Shown here: one piece after another, positions 44,813 to 55,727 of the stretch
Numbering within the stretch: the first letter of the stretch is position 1
Layout: each line of letters starts with the position of its first letter
NCBI GenBank assembly: GCA_021397845.1
Contig: JAHSVC010000065.1
Location: forward strand, 1,426,001-1,490,000
Origin: Areca catechu
Lineage: Eukaryota > Streptophyta > Magnoliopsida > Arecales > Arecaceae
Length of the DNA stretch: 64,000 nt
Direction: 5' to 3'
Notes under the pieces: model-generated
The model's input: only the letters and a program-made list of their open reading frames with translations
The model's database searches: none
What the model was told of the DNA's origin: nothing
Position numbers and translations under genes: made by a program

Positions 44813-47800
44813 ATGGCTTCACCCAATACTTCCATTCCTCTTGCTAATGTCATATGGCTTGCGTTCCTCATTTTTTTGGATCCGTGCAACTATGCCTATG
44901 TTTCACTGGAAATACTTCCAAGTGGGGAAGCTGCACAGAGCGGGAAAGGAAGGCTCTTCTAAGCATACAAAGAGGCATCTATGATGCCGGCAAATGGCTC
45001 TCTTGGAACGGAAAAGATTGCTGCAGATGGAAAGGAGTTCGATGCGACACCATCACCGGACATGTCATAAAGCTTGACCTCCATTACCGTAACCCTGATC
45101 CATGCGATGCTGGCCCTGCTGGGTATGTTTGTTACGAACGTCCTCGTAATAAAAGTGAGGTAAGTCCTTCGCTACTTGACTTGAGACATTTGAATTATTT
45201 GGATTTGAGCATGAATAATTTTGATGGTGCCCCGATCCCTGACTTCATTGGATCTCTTGCCAACTTGGAGTATCTAAACCTCTCTAATGCCGGGTTTGGT
45301 GGAACAATACCTCACCGACTCGGGAACCTCTCAAACTTGGTATATCTTGATCTCAACGATATGTACTTTTTTTACTCTTTGGATGTTGATAACCTTGGCT
45401 GGTTAGCTCAGATCCATTCCTTGCAGCATCTTGACATGAGTTATGTCAACCTCTCAAAAGCATCCAATTGGATTCATGTGATCAATATGCTCCCTTCTCT
45501 TTCCGTGCTGTATTTGTCTCTGCTTCTCTTTCTATCCTTCCCTCTACGTTACCCCATGTTAATTTCACATCTCTCATTACTCTTGATCTCTCTCGCAACA
45601 ACTTTCTATCAAGCATACCTGGCTGGATGTTGAATCTTAGCAGCCTTGAACATCTCTATCTTCCGTACAATCATTCCAAGGCAACATACCGCTTGCCATC
45701 GGGAATCTCAAGAAGCTTCAGATCTTAGATCTCTCGGAAAATAACTTCGATGGACACATCCCAGAAACGGTGGGTAGTCTCAAGAGCTTGCAGTCACTAG
45801 ATTTATCTGACAATAATATCAGTGGGGGTATACCAGATACCATGGGGAATCTCAAAAACTTGGAGTACTTGGACCTTTGGTTCAACAATATCAGTGAAAG
45901 TATACCAGAAACTGTGGGGAATCTCAAAAGCTTGGAAATCTTGGTCCTCCATAGAAATAGAATTAGTGGGGGTATACCAAAAACTATGGGAAGTCTCAAA
46001 AGCTTGGAGTACTTGGACCTCAGCAAAAACAGAATCAGTGGAGGAATACCAGAAACGGTAGGGAATCTCAAAAGCTTGGAGTACCTGGACCTCAGTTGGA
46101 ATAATATCAGTGGAGAGATACCGGAACCATAGGGAATCTCAGTAAGTTGGAAATCATATATTTATCAAACAATATTATCAACGGGCAGATACCGGAGACA
46201 GTCGGAAATCTTCATCACTTGAGATGGTTGACTTTGTATAACAACCATTTAGCAGGAGTGATACCTAGAACAGTGGGTAATCTCTGCAACTTGAGCAACT
46301 TTGATGCTTCTTGGAAAATATAGGTGGAGAGATTATGGGATTCATGGAAGGTTTTTCGAGATGCAGCACTAAGAGTTTGCTATCTATTTTTTTGAATAAC
46401 AACAATCTTAGTGGTCTTTTTTCCCCAACCTTGGCTGGTGTTCTTGATCTTAACGTTCTGGTTCTTGCATATAACAGGATCAGTGGCAGCATTCCATTAG
46501 CATTTTGCAAGGCAAAATTTCTTGAATTTCTCAATCTTGCCGATAATGATTTATCGGGAGTTCTCCCTGACTGCTGGAACAATTCATTATATTTGAAAGT
46601 CATTGATTTCTCAAATAACAAATTGTCAGGAGGCATTCCTAGCTCAATGGGATCTCTCAGTCACCTCAAGTCATTGCATTTGAGAAATAACAGCCTCTCT
46701 GGTAAAATTCCTTGGTCCTTGCAACAGTGCAAGCAGTTAATTATTATTGACCTTGGCAATAATAAGTTGTCCGGTGGCATACCTGAATCGATTGGAGAGA
46801 GCCTCTCATCATTTGGTAATTTCAGCGCTATGAAAGTCATTGATTTCTCGGATAACAAATTGTCAGGAGGCATTCCTAGCTCAATGGGATCTCTCAGTCA
46901 CCTCAAGTCATTGCATTTGAGAAATAACAGCCTCTCTGGTAAAATTCCTTGGTCCTTGCAACATTGCAAGCAGTTGATTACTATTGACCTTGGCAATAAT
47001 AAGTTGTCAGGTGGCATACCTAAATGGATTGGAAACAACCTCTCGTCATTGAGGGCTCTCCGTTTGCGATCAAATATGTTGGATGGTAATATTCCCATGC
47101 AACTATCATTCCTTGCTTCTCTTCAAGTGTTGGATCTTGCTAACAACAAGCTTTTTGGAACTTTGCCACCATCATTTGGTAATTTCAGCGCTATGATTGT
47201 GATACAACATGAGAGCAAGCATATTCCTTCTGGAAATATGCCCTACGATTATATTGAGAGTCTCCAGATAACCATGAAAGGTTTAGAACTTACATATTTC
47301 AGTATGGGCTTTCACTTGTGACAAGCATTGACCTCTCAAACAATAATATTTTTGGAGAGATTCCAGAAGAGTTTACAAGACTTCATGGGCTTCTTTTCTT
47401 GAACTTATCGAGGAATTATTTGACAGGAAGGATTCCGAAATATATTGGTACCATGGGGCAGTTGGAGTCACTTGATCTATCGATGAACAACTTATCAGGC
47501 ACAATTCCTACAAGCATCTCAAATTTGAATTTTTTGGAGTACCTGAACTTGTCCCACAACAATCTATCTGGAAGAATCCCATCTGGCCCCCAACTTCAAA
47601 GCTTGAACGATCCATCTATCTACATTGGCAATCAATATCTTTGTGGACAGCCACTGCCAAAAAATGCCCAGGCGATGAACCTGCAGGTGGTCCAACAGCT
47701 CATGGAAGACCAGAAAAGCAGGATGAAAATGAAAATGATTCAGAAATGATATGGTTTTATACTGGCTTGAGTCCGGGATTTGTGGTTGGCTTCTGGGTTT

Positions 47801-47943
47801 TTCTTGGTGCAGTGATGCTGAAAAAGAGAACTAGGTATGCTTATATCCAATTCATTGACAGGATATGCGAGTGGATTTATATGGCTGCAATAATAAATTC
47901 TGCTCGACTAAAGTTCCAAAGAAACAAGGATGCACAAAAGTAG
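44813..47943 (+). CDS. LRR receptor-like protein (EIX/Ve/Cf class), frameshifted
   Basis: A plant cell-surface receptor-like protein with extracellular LRRs, one membrane span, a short tail and no kinase. Proteins of this class recognise microbial or developmental signals together with partner kinases. The start ATG 44,813 gives a hydrophobic signal peptide (PLANVIWLAFLIFL). The LRRNT cap follows (CTERERKALLSIQRG..DCCRWKGVRC, about 44,934-45,060). Many 24-residue LRRs come next, then an island region (about 47,190-47,310, with ITMKGLELTYFS), then four more LRRs. The chain ends with a span near 47,747-47,815 (GLSPGFVVGFWVFLGAVML) and a basic tail to TAG 47,941-47,943. The intended length is about 1,045 residues, normal for the family. 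Seven frame changes are needed, near 44,915, 45,510, 45,675, 46,128, 46,314, 47,305 and 47,661. All fit one missing base. No other stop interrupts it. No intron seen. Confidence 0.9.
45740..46215 (+). repeat. Homogeneous 72-bp LRR units
   Basis: About six consecutive 24-codon LRRs share the block GTGGG(G)AATCTCAAAAGCTT + GGAGTACTTGGACCT with few differences. Other LRRs of the same gene differ much more. This suggests recent unit duplication or gene conversion. Confidence 0.8.
46595..47066 (+). repeat. In-frame 237-bp internal duplication in the LRR gene
   Basis: GAAAGTCATTGATTTCTC starts at 46,595 and again at 46,832, with nearly identical sequence for about 190 bp. The seam carries 27 bp (46,807-46,833) identical to 47,170-47,196, which encode SFGNFSAM near the island. 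The step is 79 codons, so the frame is kept. Confidence 0.85.
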
Positions 47944-48916
47944 TTGCAAGGTTTCCCCGTGGTTTAGGTTGACTTGATGCTTCATGATGGACCATGCATG
48001 AAGGATTAGTTGAAATATGCATTATTAGAATAAATATAAATGCTTGGAAGCCATTTACATAGTTTAGTTATTGAGGGCTTCAAAAGATTGACCTGCTGTA
48101 ATTGAGTGAATTGCTTAAGCAAAATTCTCATAGACTATTCCTCTCTATATTTGTTGTATGGAGAAACTTTTTTTTTGATGCTTTTGTTAATGCAACTGAT
48201 AGGTAGCATCCTCACTGCTTTGCTTAGAAAAAATATTTGGATGCTTTATTCTAATCTTTGTTTTTTCAAATAATTTATGTGCAACACTTTCTTCATAATA
48301 TCGCTGTTATGATAAGGCAATTGGAAAATATAAACCAAAATATATCTGCATATATAAGGAAAAGGAATACTACATAAATAAATATATAGGCTAATATACA
48401 CTTTAGTGCATATCCTTTTATTTTATTATTATTTTTTAAAATTATTAGGCAAAAGGGACCAACCCCCCAACTACATTTCTCCAACCTCGCTGCCATGATA
48501 TCAACCATTACAGATTGACTAATACCTCTTGGTAGAATAGACATGCTATTACAAGAGCACTGGCTAGCATATTGGTTGGCCTTTCTCTACATCCTGTTGA
48601 TATAATTGACACTATCATTCAGGCTAATGGCATGGGTCAAAAATCATCTTATCTAATTCTAGTTTTTAGAAGGAATTATATCTGAAAAAGTTCAAAGTTG
48701 AGTGCATATGCCTAGGTTGTTCATTGGTTGCTGCTATTACTTGAAAAAAGTAATGGGAACCATTCTAAAATTGTGCATAGAATTTGTTTAGCCATACTTG
48801 GGACTCTACCTTGGAATTGTTAGCAATATTACTTCTTCAGCACCAATATCTACAATTGATATTTTTCACATGTGAATTTGTTAAGGGAGCTCTGCTAGCT
48901 CTTCTGCCAAAGGTTC
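47944..48916. other. 3' flank of the LRR gene
   Basis: AT-rich. A possible polyadenylation signal AATAAA lies at 48,029-48,034, 86 bp after the stop. No other gene seen. The sequence is continuous with 57,612 onward apart from the retroelement insertion. Confidence 0.45.
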
Positions 48917-48921
48917 TTTTT
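48917..48921. repeat. Target-site duplication, left (TTTTT)
   Basis: TTTTT precedes TGTCACGCC. TTTTT also follows the right LTR at 57,607-57,611. The sequence is low in complexity, but the position is exact. Confidence 0.75.
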
Positions 48922-49278
48922 TGTCACGCCCCGAATCCAGCATTGGAATCGGCTACGCGACCGGCCGCACAAATCCTAGATTTTATCCTAGAGATCATGC
49001 AAGGCTTAGGTACACAAAAGTCAAACATATCAAATTAAAACTAATATTATATAAACAATCAAGTAACAATGAACAATCCATTTATTAAGTCGATATCACT
49101 AATTGGTCTACTGATTTACAAACATCAGTAACCGAAACTAAACTAACTAACTAACTCAACATTTATGAAGCTATGTCTCATGCCCAGTCCAATCATCGCT
49201 ATGTATCCTGAGTCTCTGAAAAAAATAAATAGTAGGGAATGAGCTATTCAGCCCAGTAAGGTCTCCATGCGATCACAC

Positions 49279-49282
<4 letters not shown>

Positions 49283-49326
<44 letters not shown>
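49283..49326. repeat. TA dinucleotide microsatellite
   Basis: About 20 TA units inside the LTR. The other LTR has only a few at the same place (about 56,095), so the tract expanded after insertion or shrank in the partner. Confidence 0.9.
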
Positions 49327-49331
<5 letters not shown>

Positions 49332-49470
49332 ATAGCAAACACTAGTATGCCATGTCATGCAGTCAAACAATTCAAGTTTCATGTATGACAAAAACTGGAA
49401 AACTTTACATTTTTCTTTTAGAATTTTTATTATTTAACCATTATCTTTAGGGTTCTGGACTAGTCACGGT

Positions 49471-49634
49471 CACACTCCAGTCTGTGACTGGCACACTATT
49501 GTCACACTCCAGCTTGTGACGGGCACACTGTTGTCACACTCCAGCCTGTGACTAGTATACAAATTGTCATACTCCAGCCTGTGTCTGGCACACAAATTGT
49601 CACACTCCAGCCTGTGACTGGCACACTAAGAAAC
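49471..49634. repeat. 32-bp repeats in the 3' LTR, five copies
   Basis: CACACTCCAGCCTGTGACTG-type units start at 49,471, 49,503, 49,535, 49,569 and 49,601, a spacing of 32 to 34 bp. Confidence 0.9.
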
Positions 49635-50804
49635 CACGGTACCGCCATGACATGGCTAGTCCAAACACCAGTTCACTTAACACTTTATCATTTTATCTCA
49701 CATAGTCAGAACATGTCACCTTTCAACGATCGATATCACGATCAACCCATTCAAAGATCACTTGATAAACATGATATATTAAATATAACACAAATAACAA
49801 AAACAACAAACTCATTCTGTATCTCGGGAAATCAAATCATACTATCCGAAATAATCATGCATAAAAATATTTATATATATGCTCGGATCCTATCAGATCA
49901 TCTAAAATATATTTATATTACGGGTGATCAAGTCTAGGAGTCCTTATCTCTCAAAAATCAACTATCCACGCCTAAACTAATTTGTACCCGAAATCTGCGC
50001 GACGCCTTCTTGCTCAGGAGACTGATTCTCTACATAAATAAATAAATTAATTAAAAATCTGAATTTCCAATTTTTTGCGAATCTCGAGAAAATTCCTTGA
50101 CTCTCTCTTCTTCTCTTTTTTTTTAAAAAATCGTACGGAACCCCTTTTTTTTTTCCTGAATCGTACATAACCCCTTTTTTTTTCTTTTCTTTTTCCCTTC
50201 TTCTTCTTTCTTTCTTCTCTTTTCTTTTCTTCTCTTCCGAACCATCCCCCCTTGCCTCTCCCTCAGCCTGGTCGAACCGGCCTCCCCCCCAGTTTGCCGG
50301 CAACCAAGGAGTGGTTGTCGCAAAGGCTTCACAGACCGAAGGCAGGCCACGGCGACGATGAACGGCCCCAAAATCGAAACGGAAACCCAAGAAAAAACCA
50401 TCCAAAATCCTTCCAAAAAATGAAAATAAAGGGAAAGGACCTATTGGCCGGCGTTGGAGAGCTCCCGGTGGCTCGTCGGAGAGGAAAAAAATGCGTGTAG
50501 GGGCTCGATGAGGCGACGGTGTGGAGCTTTTAAAGAGAGAACAATGACGAGTTCCCTCGCCGTTTGAAACTCAACCTCCGACCAATCAAGTTCCAATCCT
50601 TCATGGACCCATCACTGACCACCTCCCACTCCCCTCATGACTCTTCCATCGAGACCCCCGGCGGAAACTCCGGCTAGTTGAGGGAGAAAACTCCTCCCCT
50701 GTTTCGGTCTCTTCTCATCATCATCCTGTTTCGGTCCTTTTTTTTTATCGGTTTGGGTTGAAGTCGGCTGGGCCTGCCGACTTCAGCCCAAGCCCAATAT
50801 TACA

Positions 50805-50818
50805 TTCTCCCCCCGTTA
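50805..50818 (-). promoter_or_regulatory. Polypurine tract
   Basis: The reverse complement is AACGGGGGGAGAA, abutting the LTR start TGTAATATTGGG. The same tract precedes the LTR at 63,583. Confidence 0.85.
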
Positions 50819-50833
50819 AAAAAAATTTCATCC

Positions 50834-53800
50834 TCAAAATTTACATACCTGGTGCTTCGAAAAAGTGTGGATATTTGCTCGTATCTCTGCTTCAAGTTCC
50901 CATGTAGCTTCTCTTTCACTGTGATTGCTCCATTGCACATTCACATATGGTATGATTCGATGTCGCAATTCTTGATCCTTACTATTGACGATTCGTAAAG
51001 CCACCTCCTCATAAGTCAAATCCTCTTGAAGTTGCAATGGTACTATGTCTATTGCATGATTGGGATCGGGAATGTACTTCTGTAACATAAACACATGAAA
51101 CACGTTGTGCATCCTAGATAAGACTAGTGGTAGCGCTAATCGGTAGGCCACCTCACCAACCTTATCCAAATTTCAAATGGTCCCACAAATCTCGGGCTCA
51201 ACTTGCCTCATATACCAAATCGCATCACACCCTTTGTGGGAGACACTTTCAAAAAGACATGATCACCAACATTGAATTCCAGCTCTCTTCGTCTCATATC
51301 AGCATAACTTTTCTATCAGCTCCGAGCAGTACGCAATCGTTCCCTGATCATTTATACCTTTTTCACTGTTTGTTGTACTATTTCTGGACCCAACAATTTT
51401 CTTTCTCCTACATCATCCCAACATATAGGAGATCTATACTTTTTACCATATAAATCCTCAAAAGGCGCCATCTGAATGCTGGCTTGATAACTGTTGTTGT
51501 AGGCAAACTCTATCAACGATAGATGATAGTCCCAAGCACCACCCAAGTCCATAACACAAGCTCTCAACATGTCTTCCAAAATTTGGATGGTTCGCTCTGA
51601 CTGTCCATCGGTTTGGGAATGAAATGCTGTACTAAAACTTAATCTGGTTCCCAATGCTTTATGAAGACTCTTCCAAAATTGTGAAACAAACCTACTGTCT
51701 CGATCTGTTACTATAGAAACTAGAATCCAATGTAATCTCATAATTTGTTCCATGTACAAATTTGTAAATTTTTTCAGAGAGAGTCCGACACGAAAGGATA
51801 AGAAATGAGCTAATTTTGTCAGCCGGTCCACAGTCACCCATACCGCATTATTTTCCTTAGGGGTTTTGGATAAACCTGTCACAAAGTCCATGGTATTGTG
51901 CTCCCATTTCCACTGAGAAATCGCAAGAGACTGCAATGGTCCAGCAAGTCTTTGATGCTCGGCTTTCACCTATTGACATACCAAGCATTGAGCCACATAC
52001 TGAGCTATGTCTTTCTTCATACCAGTCTATCAAAAGTTTTCACGTAAATCTCGATACATTTTTGTACTACCCGGATGCATCGTATATGCTGAACCATGCG
52101 CCTCTTCCATAATCTCATTCTTTAATTCTGGAAGTTTGGGAATACATAATCTGTTACCAAACCTCAGGGTATCATCTTCATATATAGTAAATTCAGACTG
52201 AGCACCAGACTCAACTATCTCTCTAATTCTTTGAAGCTCTAAATCTTCCTTCTGAGCTGATTTAATTTTGTCAATCAGGATAGGTTGTACCATAATACTT
52301 GCTAATTGAATCCCAGAATTATGAATTCGTACCTCAATCTCAGACCTCTCTAGATCCATTATGATGTGCTTTTGATTAGTAATTAAAGCTGCTAACTTAC
52401 TTGGGGACTTCCTACTCAGGGCATCTGCTACAACATTTACCTTACATGGATGGTAGTTGATAGTCAAATCATAATTCTTTAATAGTTCCAACCATCTTCT
52501 CTGTCTCAAGTTCAACTCCTTTTGAGTGAATATATATTTTAAACTTTTATGATTTGTAAAGATTTCACAACGACTACCATACAGGTAATGCCTCCATATT
52601 TTTAAGGCAAAAACTACAGCTGCTAACTCCAAGTCATGAGTAGGATAATTTGACTCATATGATTTCAGCTGTCTAGAAGCATAAGTTATCACCTTTCCAT
52701 TTTATATTAGTATACAACCGAGACCCTTTCGAGATGCATCACTGTATATGCTGAAATCCCCTGTATCTGCAGGAATAGTCAATACTGGGGTAGTGACTAA
52801 TCGTTTCTTCAATTCTTGAAAACTCTGCTCACATTCATCTGTCCATTCAAATTTTGTTCGTTTCTGGGTCAAGCGAGTTAAAGGTATAGCAATAAGAGAA
52901 AATCCTTCAACAAACCTTCGATAATATCCTGCCATTCCCAAGAAACTACGAACTTCAGACACGTTAGTAGGTCTCTCCCACTCTACCACTGCTTCCACTT
53001 TCCTTAGATCCACAGAAACACCATCCTTAGAAATAACATGGCCAAGGAAAGAAATTTTGTCCAACCAAAAGTCACATTTTTTAAGCTTGGCAAACAATTT
53101 CTTCTCCTTGAGTATTTGTAATACTATTTTTAAGTGTTCCTCATGTGCCTGTAGACTCCTTGAATAAATCAGTATGTCATCAATAAATACTACTACAAAT
53201 TGATCCAGATATGGTCTAAACACTCAATCCATGAGATCCATGAAAACTGCAGGTGCATTTGTCAGACCAAAAGGTAGAACCAAAAATTCATAGTGTCCAT
53301 ATATGGTTCTAAAAGCTATCTTTGGCACATCCTCTACCTTTATCTTCAATTGATGATAACTAGAACGAAGATCAATCTTTGAGAATATCTGTGCTCCCTA
53401 TAGTTGATCAAATAGATCATCAATCCTTGGTAAGGGATATTTGTTCCTTATGGTCACTTTGTTCAACTCCCGATAGTCAATGCAGAGCCGAAAACTTTCA
53501 TCCTTCTTCTTTACGAATAGGACCGGAGCACCCCAGGGAGACACACTAGGTCTGATAAATCCTTTATCCACAGTTCTTACAATTGCTCCTTAAGTTCTTT
53601 TAATTCTACCAGAGCCATTCTATAGGGAGCTTTGGAGATGGCACCTGTACCTGGTAAAAGATCAATAGAGAACTCAATCTTTCTATCAGGAGGTAATCCT
53701 GGCAAATCATTGGAAAAGACCTCCGAAAATTCTTTCACAATGGGTATGTCTTTCAACTTAAGCTCCTGCTGTCGAGTATTATATCACCGCTGCCAGAAAT

Positions 53801-54260
53801 CCTTCACAACCTTTCCTGAGGAGTCACTTGGCAATAAAAGCCGAAATCATCCTCCTCATAAGGGTTAACTTGTTACCCTCAAAATAAAACTCTGACTGAT
53901 TAGGAATCTGAAATTTTACTATCTTCTCAAAATAGTTGATGAAAGCATGGTATGCTGCTAGCCAATCCATTCCAACGATCACATCGAAATCTTTCATATC
54001 CATGACTATCAAATCAGCTTCCATCTCCCTACCTTTGATATTCAATCTACACTCCTTGCAGATTTGATTAATCACAAAAACATCCCCACTTGGAGTGGAA
54101 ATACAGAGTTCAAATTCCAAAGGAGTCGGGGTTAACTCATTACTTTCTCTAACCGATCTAACAGATATGAAAGAGTGGGTGGCACCAGTATCAAATAGAA
54201 CATAAGCATTGCTAGAAAATAATCTGATCATACCTGTCACTATTGAATTTGACGCATTAG
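50834..54260 (-). pseudogene. Chromovirus pol: protease, reverse transcriptase, RNase H, integrase, chromodomain
   Basis: Protease active site LFDTGATHSF at about 54,195-54,165. Reverse transcriptase has [12 protein letters not shown] (about 53,370), [13 protein letters not shown] and FIDDILIYS (about 53,185). RNase H has [12 protein letters not shown] (52,740) and [12 protein letters not shown] (52,550), where the usual catalytic Asp of TDHKSL is Asn. The integrase has D, D and E at TMDFVTGL, IVTDRDSRF and SERTIQILEDML (51,890-51,570). The C-terminal part ends in a chromodomain, VNVQWSNHSEREATWE. Stops at 53,224, 52,702, 52,030 with 52,027, 51,970, 51,358 and 51,316-51,321 are explainable by C-to-T or G-to-A changes. 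One missing base near 51,172 shifts the tail. Confidence 0.9.
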
Positions 54261-54296
54261 CATCCTGCTGGGTGAGTGCATAAACCCGTCCCTGAG

Positions 54297-55571
54297 TTAC
54301 TGATTTCTGTTATCCTTCAAGTTGCTGTCTTCCACGAGATACTTGGTGATGTAACCCCTGACCATAGGGATACACAACTGCCTTATGACCTGTTTGCCAC
54401 AGTTGTGGCACTTCCACTCATCTGGCCACGTATAATCCCACCTATAGTGAGAACCACCACACTTATAACACTTGACATCACTCTTTTGTTGAATCTTGTC
54501 ATTTGAAGTAGCATTGTCAAGCTTCCTTGTTTTTGCATTGGTACCTTTATAGGGTTGGCCTTGATACCCTCTTGTTCCAGATCTCTTCTTCAATGCTTTT
54601 TCTCTTTCAGCTTGAGCTACATCCAATCCTCTTTCTATAATCAATGCCTTATTGATGACCTCTTTATAAGTTGGTAGCTCAAAGGTAGTCACCGACGCTG
54701 AATCCGACCTCTAAGTCTATTTTCGAATTTCCTGGCCCGGATCCCTTCATCTGCTAACAGTGATAGAGCATATCTCGACAATTCTTCAAACTTTGCAACA
54801 TACTGAGAAACAGTTAAGTTACCTTGCTCCAAGCGATCAAATTCTCGAAATTTTTATACCCGAACACTTTGAGGAAAGTACCTTTCATAGAAAACCTTTC
54901 TGAAATCTGCCAATATAAAAAGTACATCAGTCGGTCCTTACTTTTCAAGCTCTAACTCCCACCAAGCAGCTACCTTATCTTGCAATAAAAAACTAGCAAA
55001 TGTAACCTTCTCCCATTCCGGATACCGCAAGGCTTTGAATACTTTCTCATGACTTTCAGCCAACCCTCTGCCTCCATGGGATAAGATGTTCCCTTGAATA
55101 CCGGTGGCGCATACTTCTTGAAATCTATCAAAGTGATTGGTTATTATTATGGAATCCTAACTTCTGGCTGTTGCTGCTGTAATAATAGCTGCTGCATGAA
55201 TTGTTGCTGTTGCTGTTGTGCTTCCATTAATCTCAATGTATCAGCTCTTGCAATAGCTTGTTGTTGCACTAAGTATCGCAATAGCTGAGGAAGACCCACC
55301 TGGTCCCTAGGCTGAACTCCAGATCCTCCCAGTGTTCCTGTTTCTGCAGTCCCAGTCTCCGGGGTGTTGTCCAAAGGATTGAGCGTCGGTTCCCGTGGAT
55401 GCTCCTCATCACTAGTGTTGTCCATGGGATTGGGCGTTGGTTTTTGTAGATGTTCCTCATCACCAGATAAAATCCCAGTATCCTCATGCTGCTCTATAGG
55501 ATCCCAAGCATTTGATCCATCCGCAAATCTGTGGGCCTCCTAGCACGTCCATGCCCACTTCCACGTGCCAT
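54297..55571 (-). pseudogene. Chromovirus gag with zinc knuckles
   Basis: The start MARGSGHGRARRPTD lies at 55,571. A glutamine-rich coiled stretch (MEAQQQQQQFMQQLLLQQQQ, about 55,220-55,160) follows, then three consecutive TAA codons at 55,141-55,149 where CAA/CAG codons would be expected. The capsid-like part holds DFKKYAPPVFKG, FYERYFPQSVRV and QYVAKFEELSRYA (about 55,120-54,780). The knuckles at 54,470-54,380 read CYKCGGSHYRWDY, whose final Cys is Tyr (TAT for TGT), and CHNCGKQ...C. Frame changes near 55,490-55,425, 55,040, 54,850-54,710 and 54,290 all fit missing single bases. Confidence 0.85.
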
Positions 55572-55715
55572 GAAAATCCTACACCAGTCATTATTAGTAT
55601 ACAACTAACACTCAGATGATCAAAAAAATATGACACATTATCTACCCTACCTATAAATCAACCCACACTCTCTCTCGATGAGCTTATACCCTAAAATCCT
55701 AGAACCTGATTTACT

Positions 55716-55727
55716 CTGATACCACTC
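55716..55727 (-). promoter_or_regulatory. Primer-binding site (initiator Met tRNA type)
   Basis: The reverse complement GAGTGGTATCAGAGTAAATC contains TGGTATCAGAG next to the right LTR. This sets the minus orientation. Confidence 0.9.

Larger units (their letters stand above)
48922..50804 (-). repeat. 3' LTR of the chromovirus
   Basis: Plus-strand ends are TGTCACGCCCCGAATCC and CCAATATTACA. It contains a 32-bp tandem repeat and a TA microsatellite. T- and A-rich tracts at 50,100-50,230 produce spurious frames. Confidence 0.93.

Noticed and set aside
45718..47098. Minus-strand open frames across the LRR gene
   Set aside because: They are antisense shadows of the LRR repeats.
55147..55425. Glutamine-rich frame considered as a separate transcription-factor-like gene
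   Set aside because: It is the N-terminal part of the chromovirus gag, in order with the capsid-like and knuckle segments.
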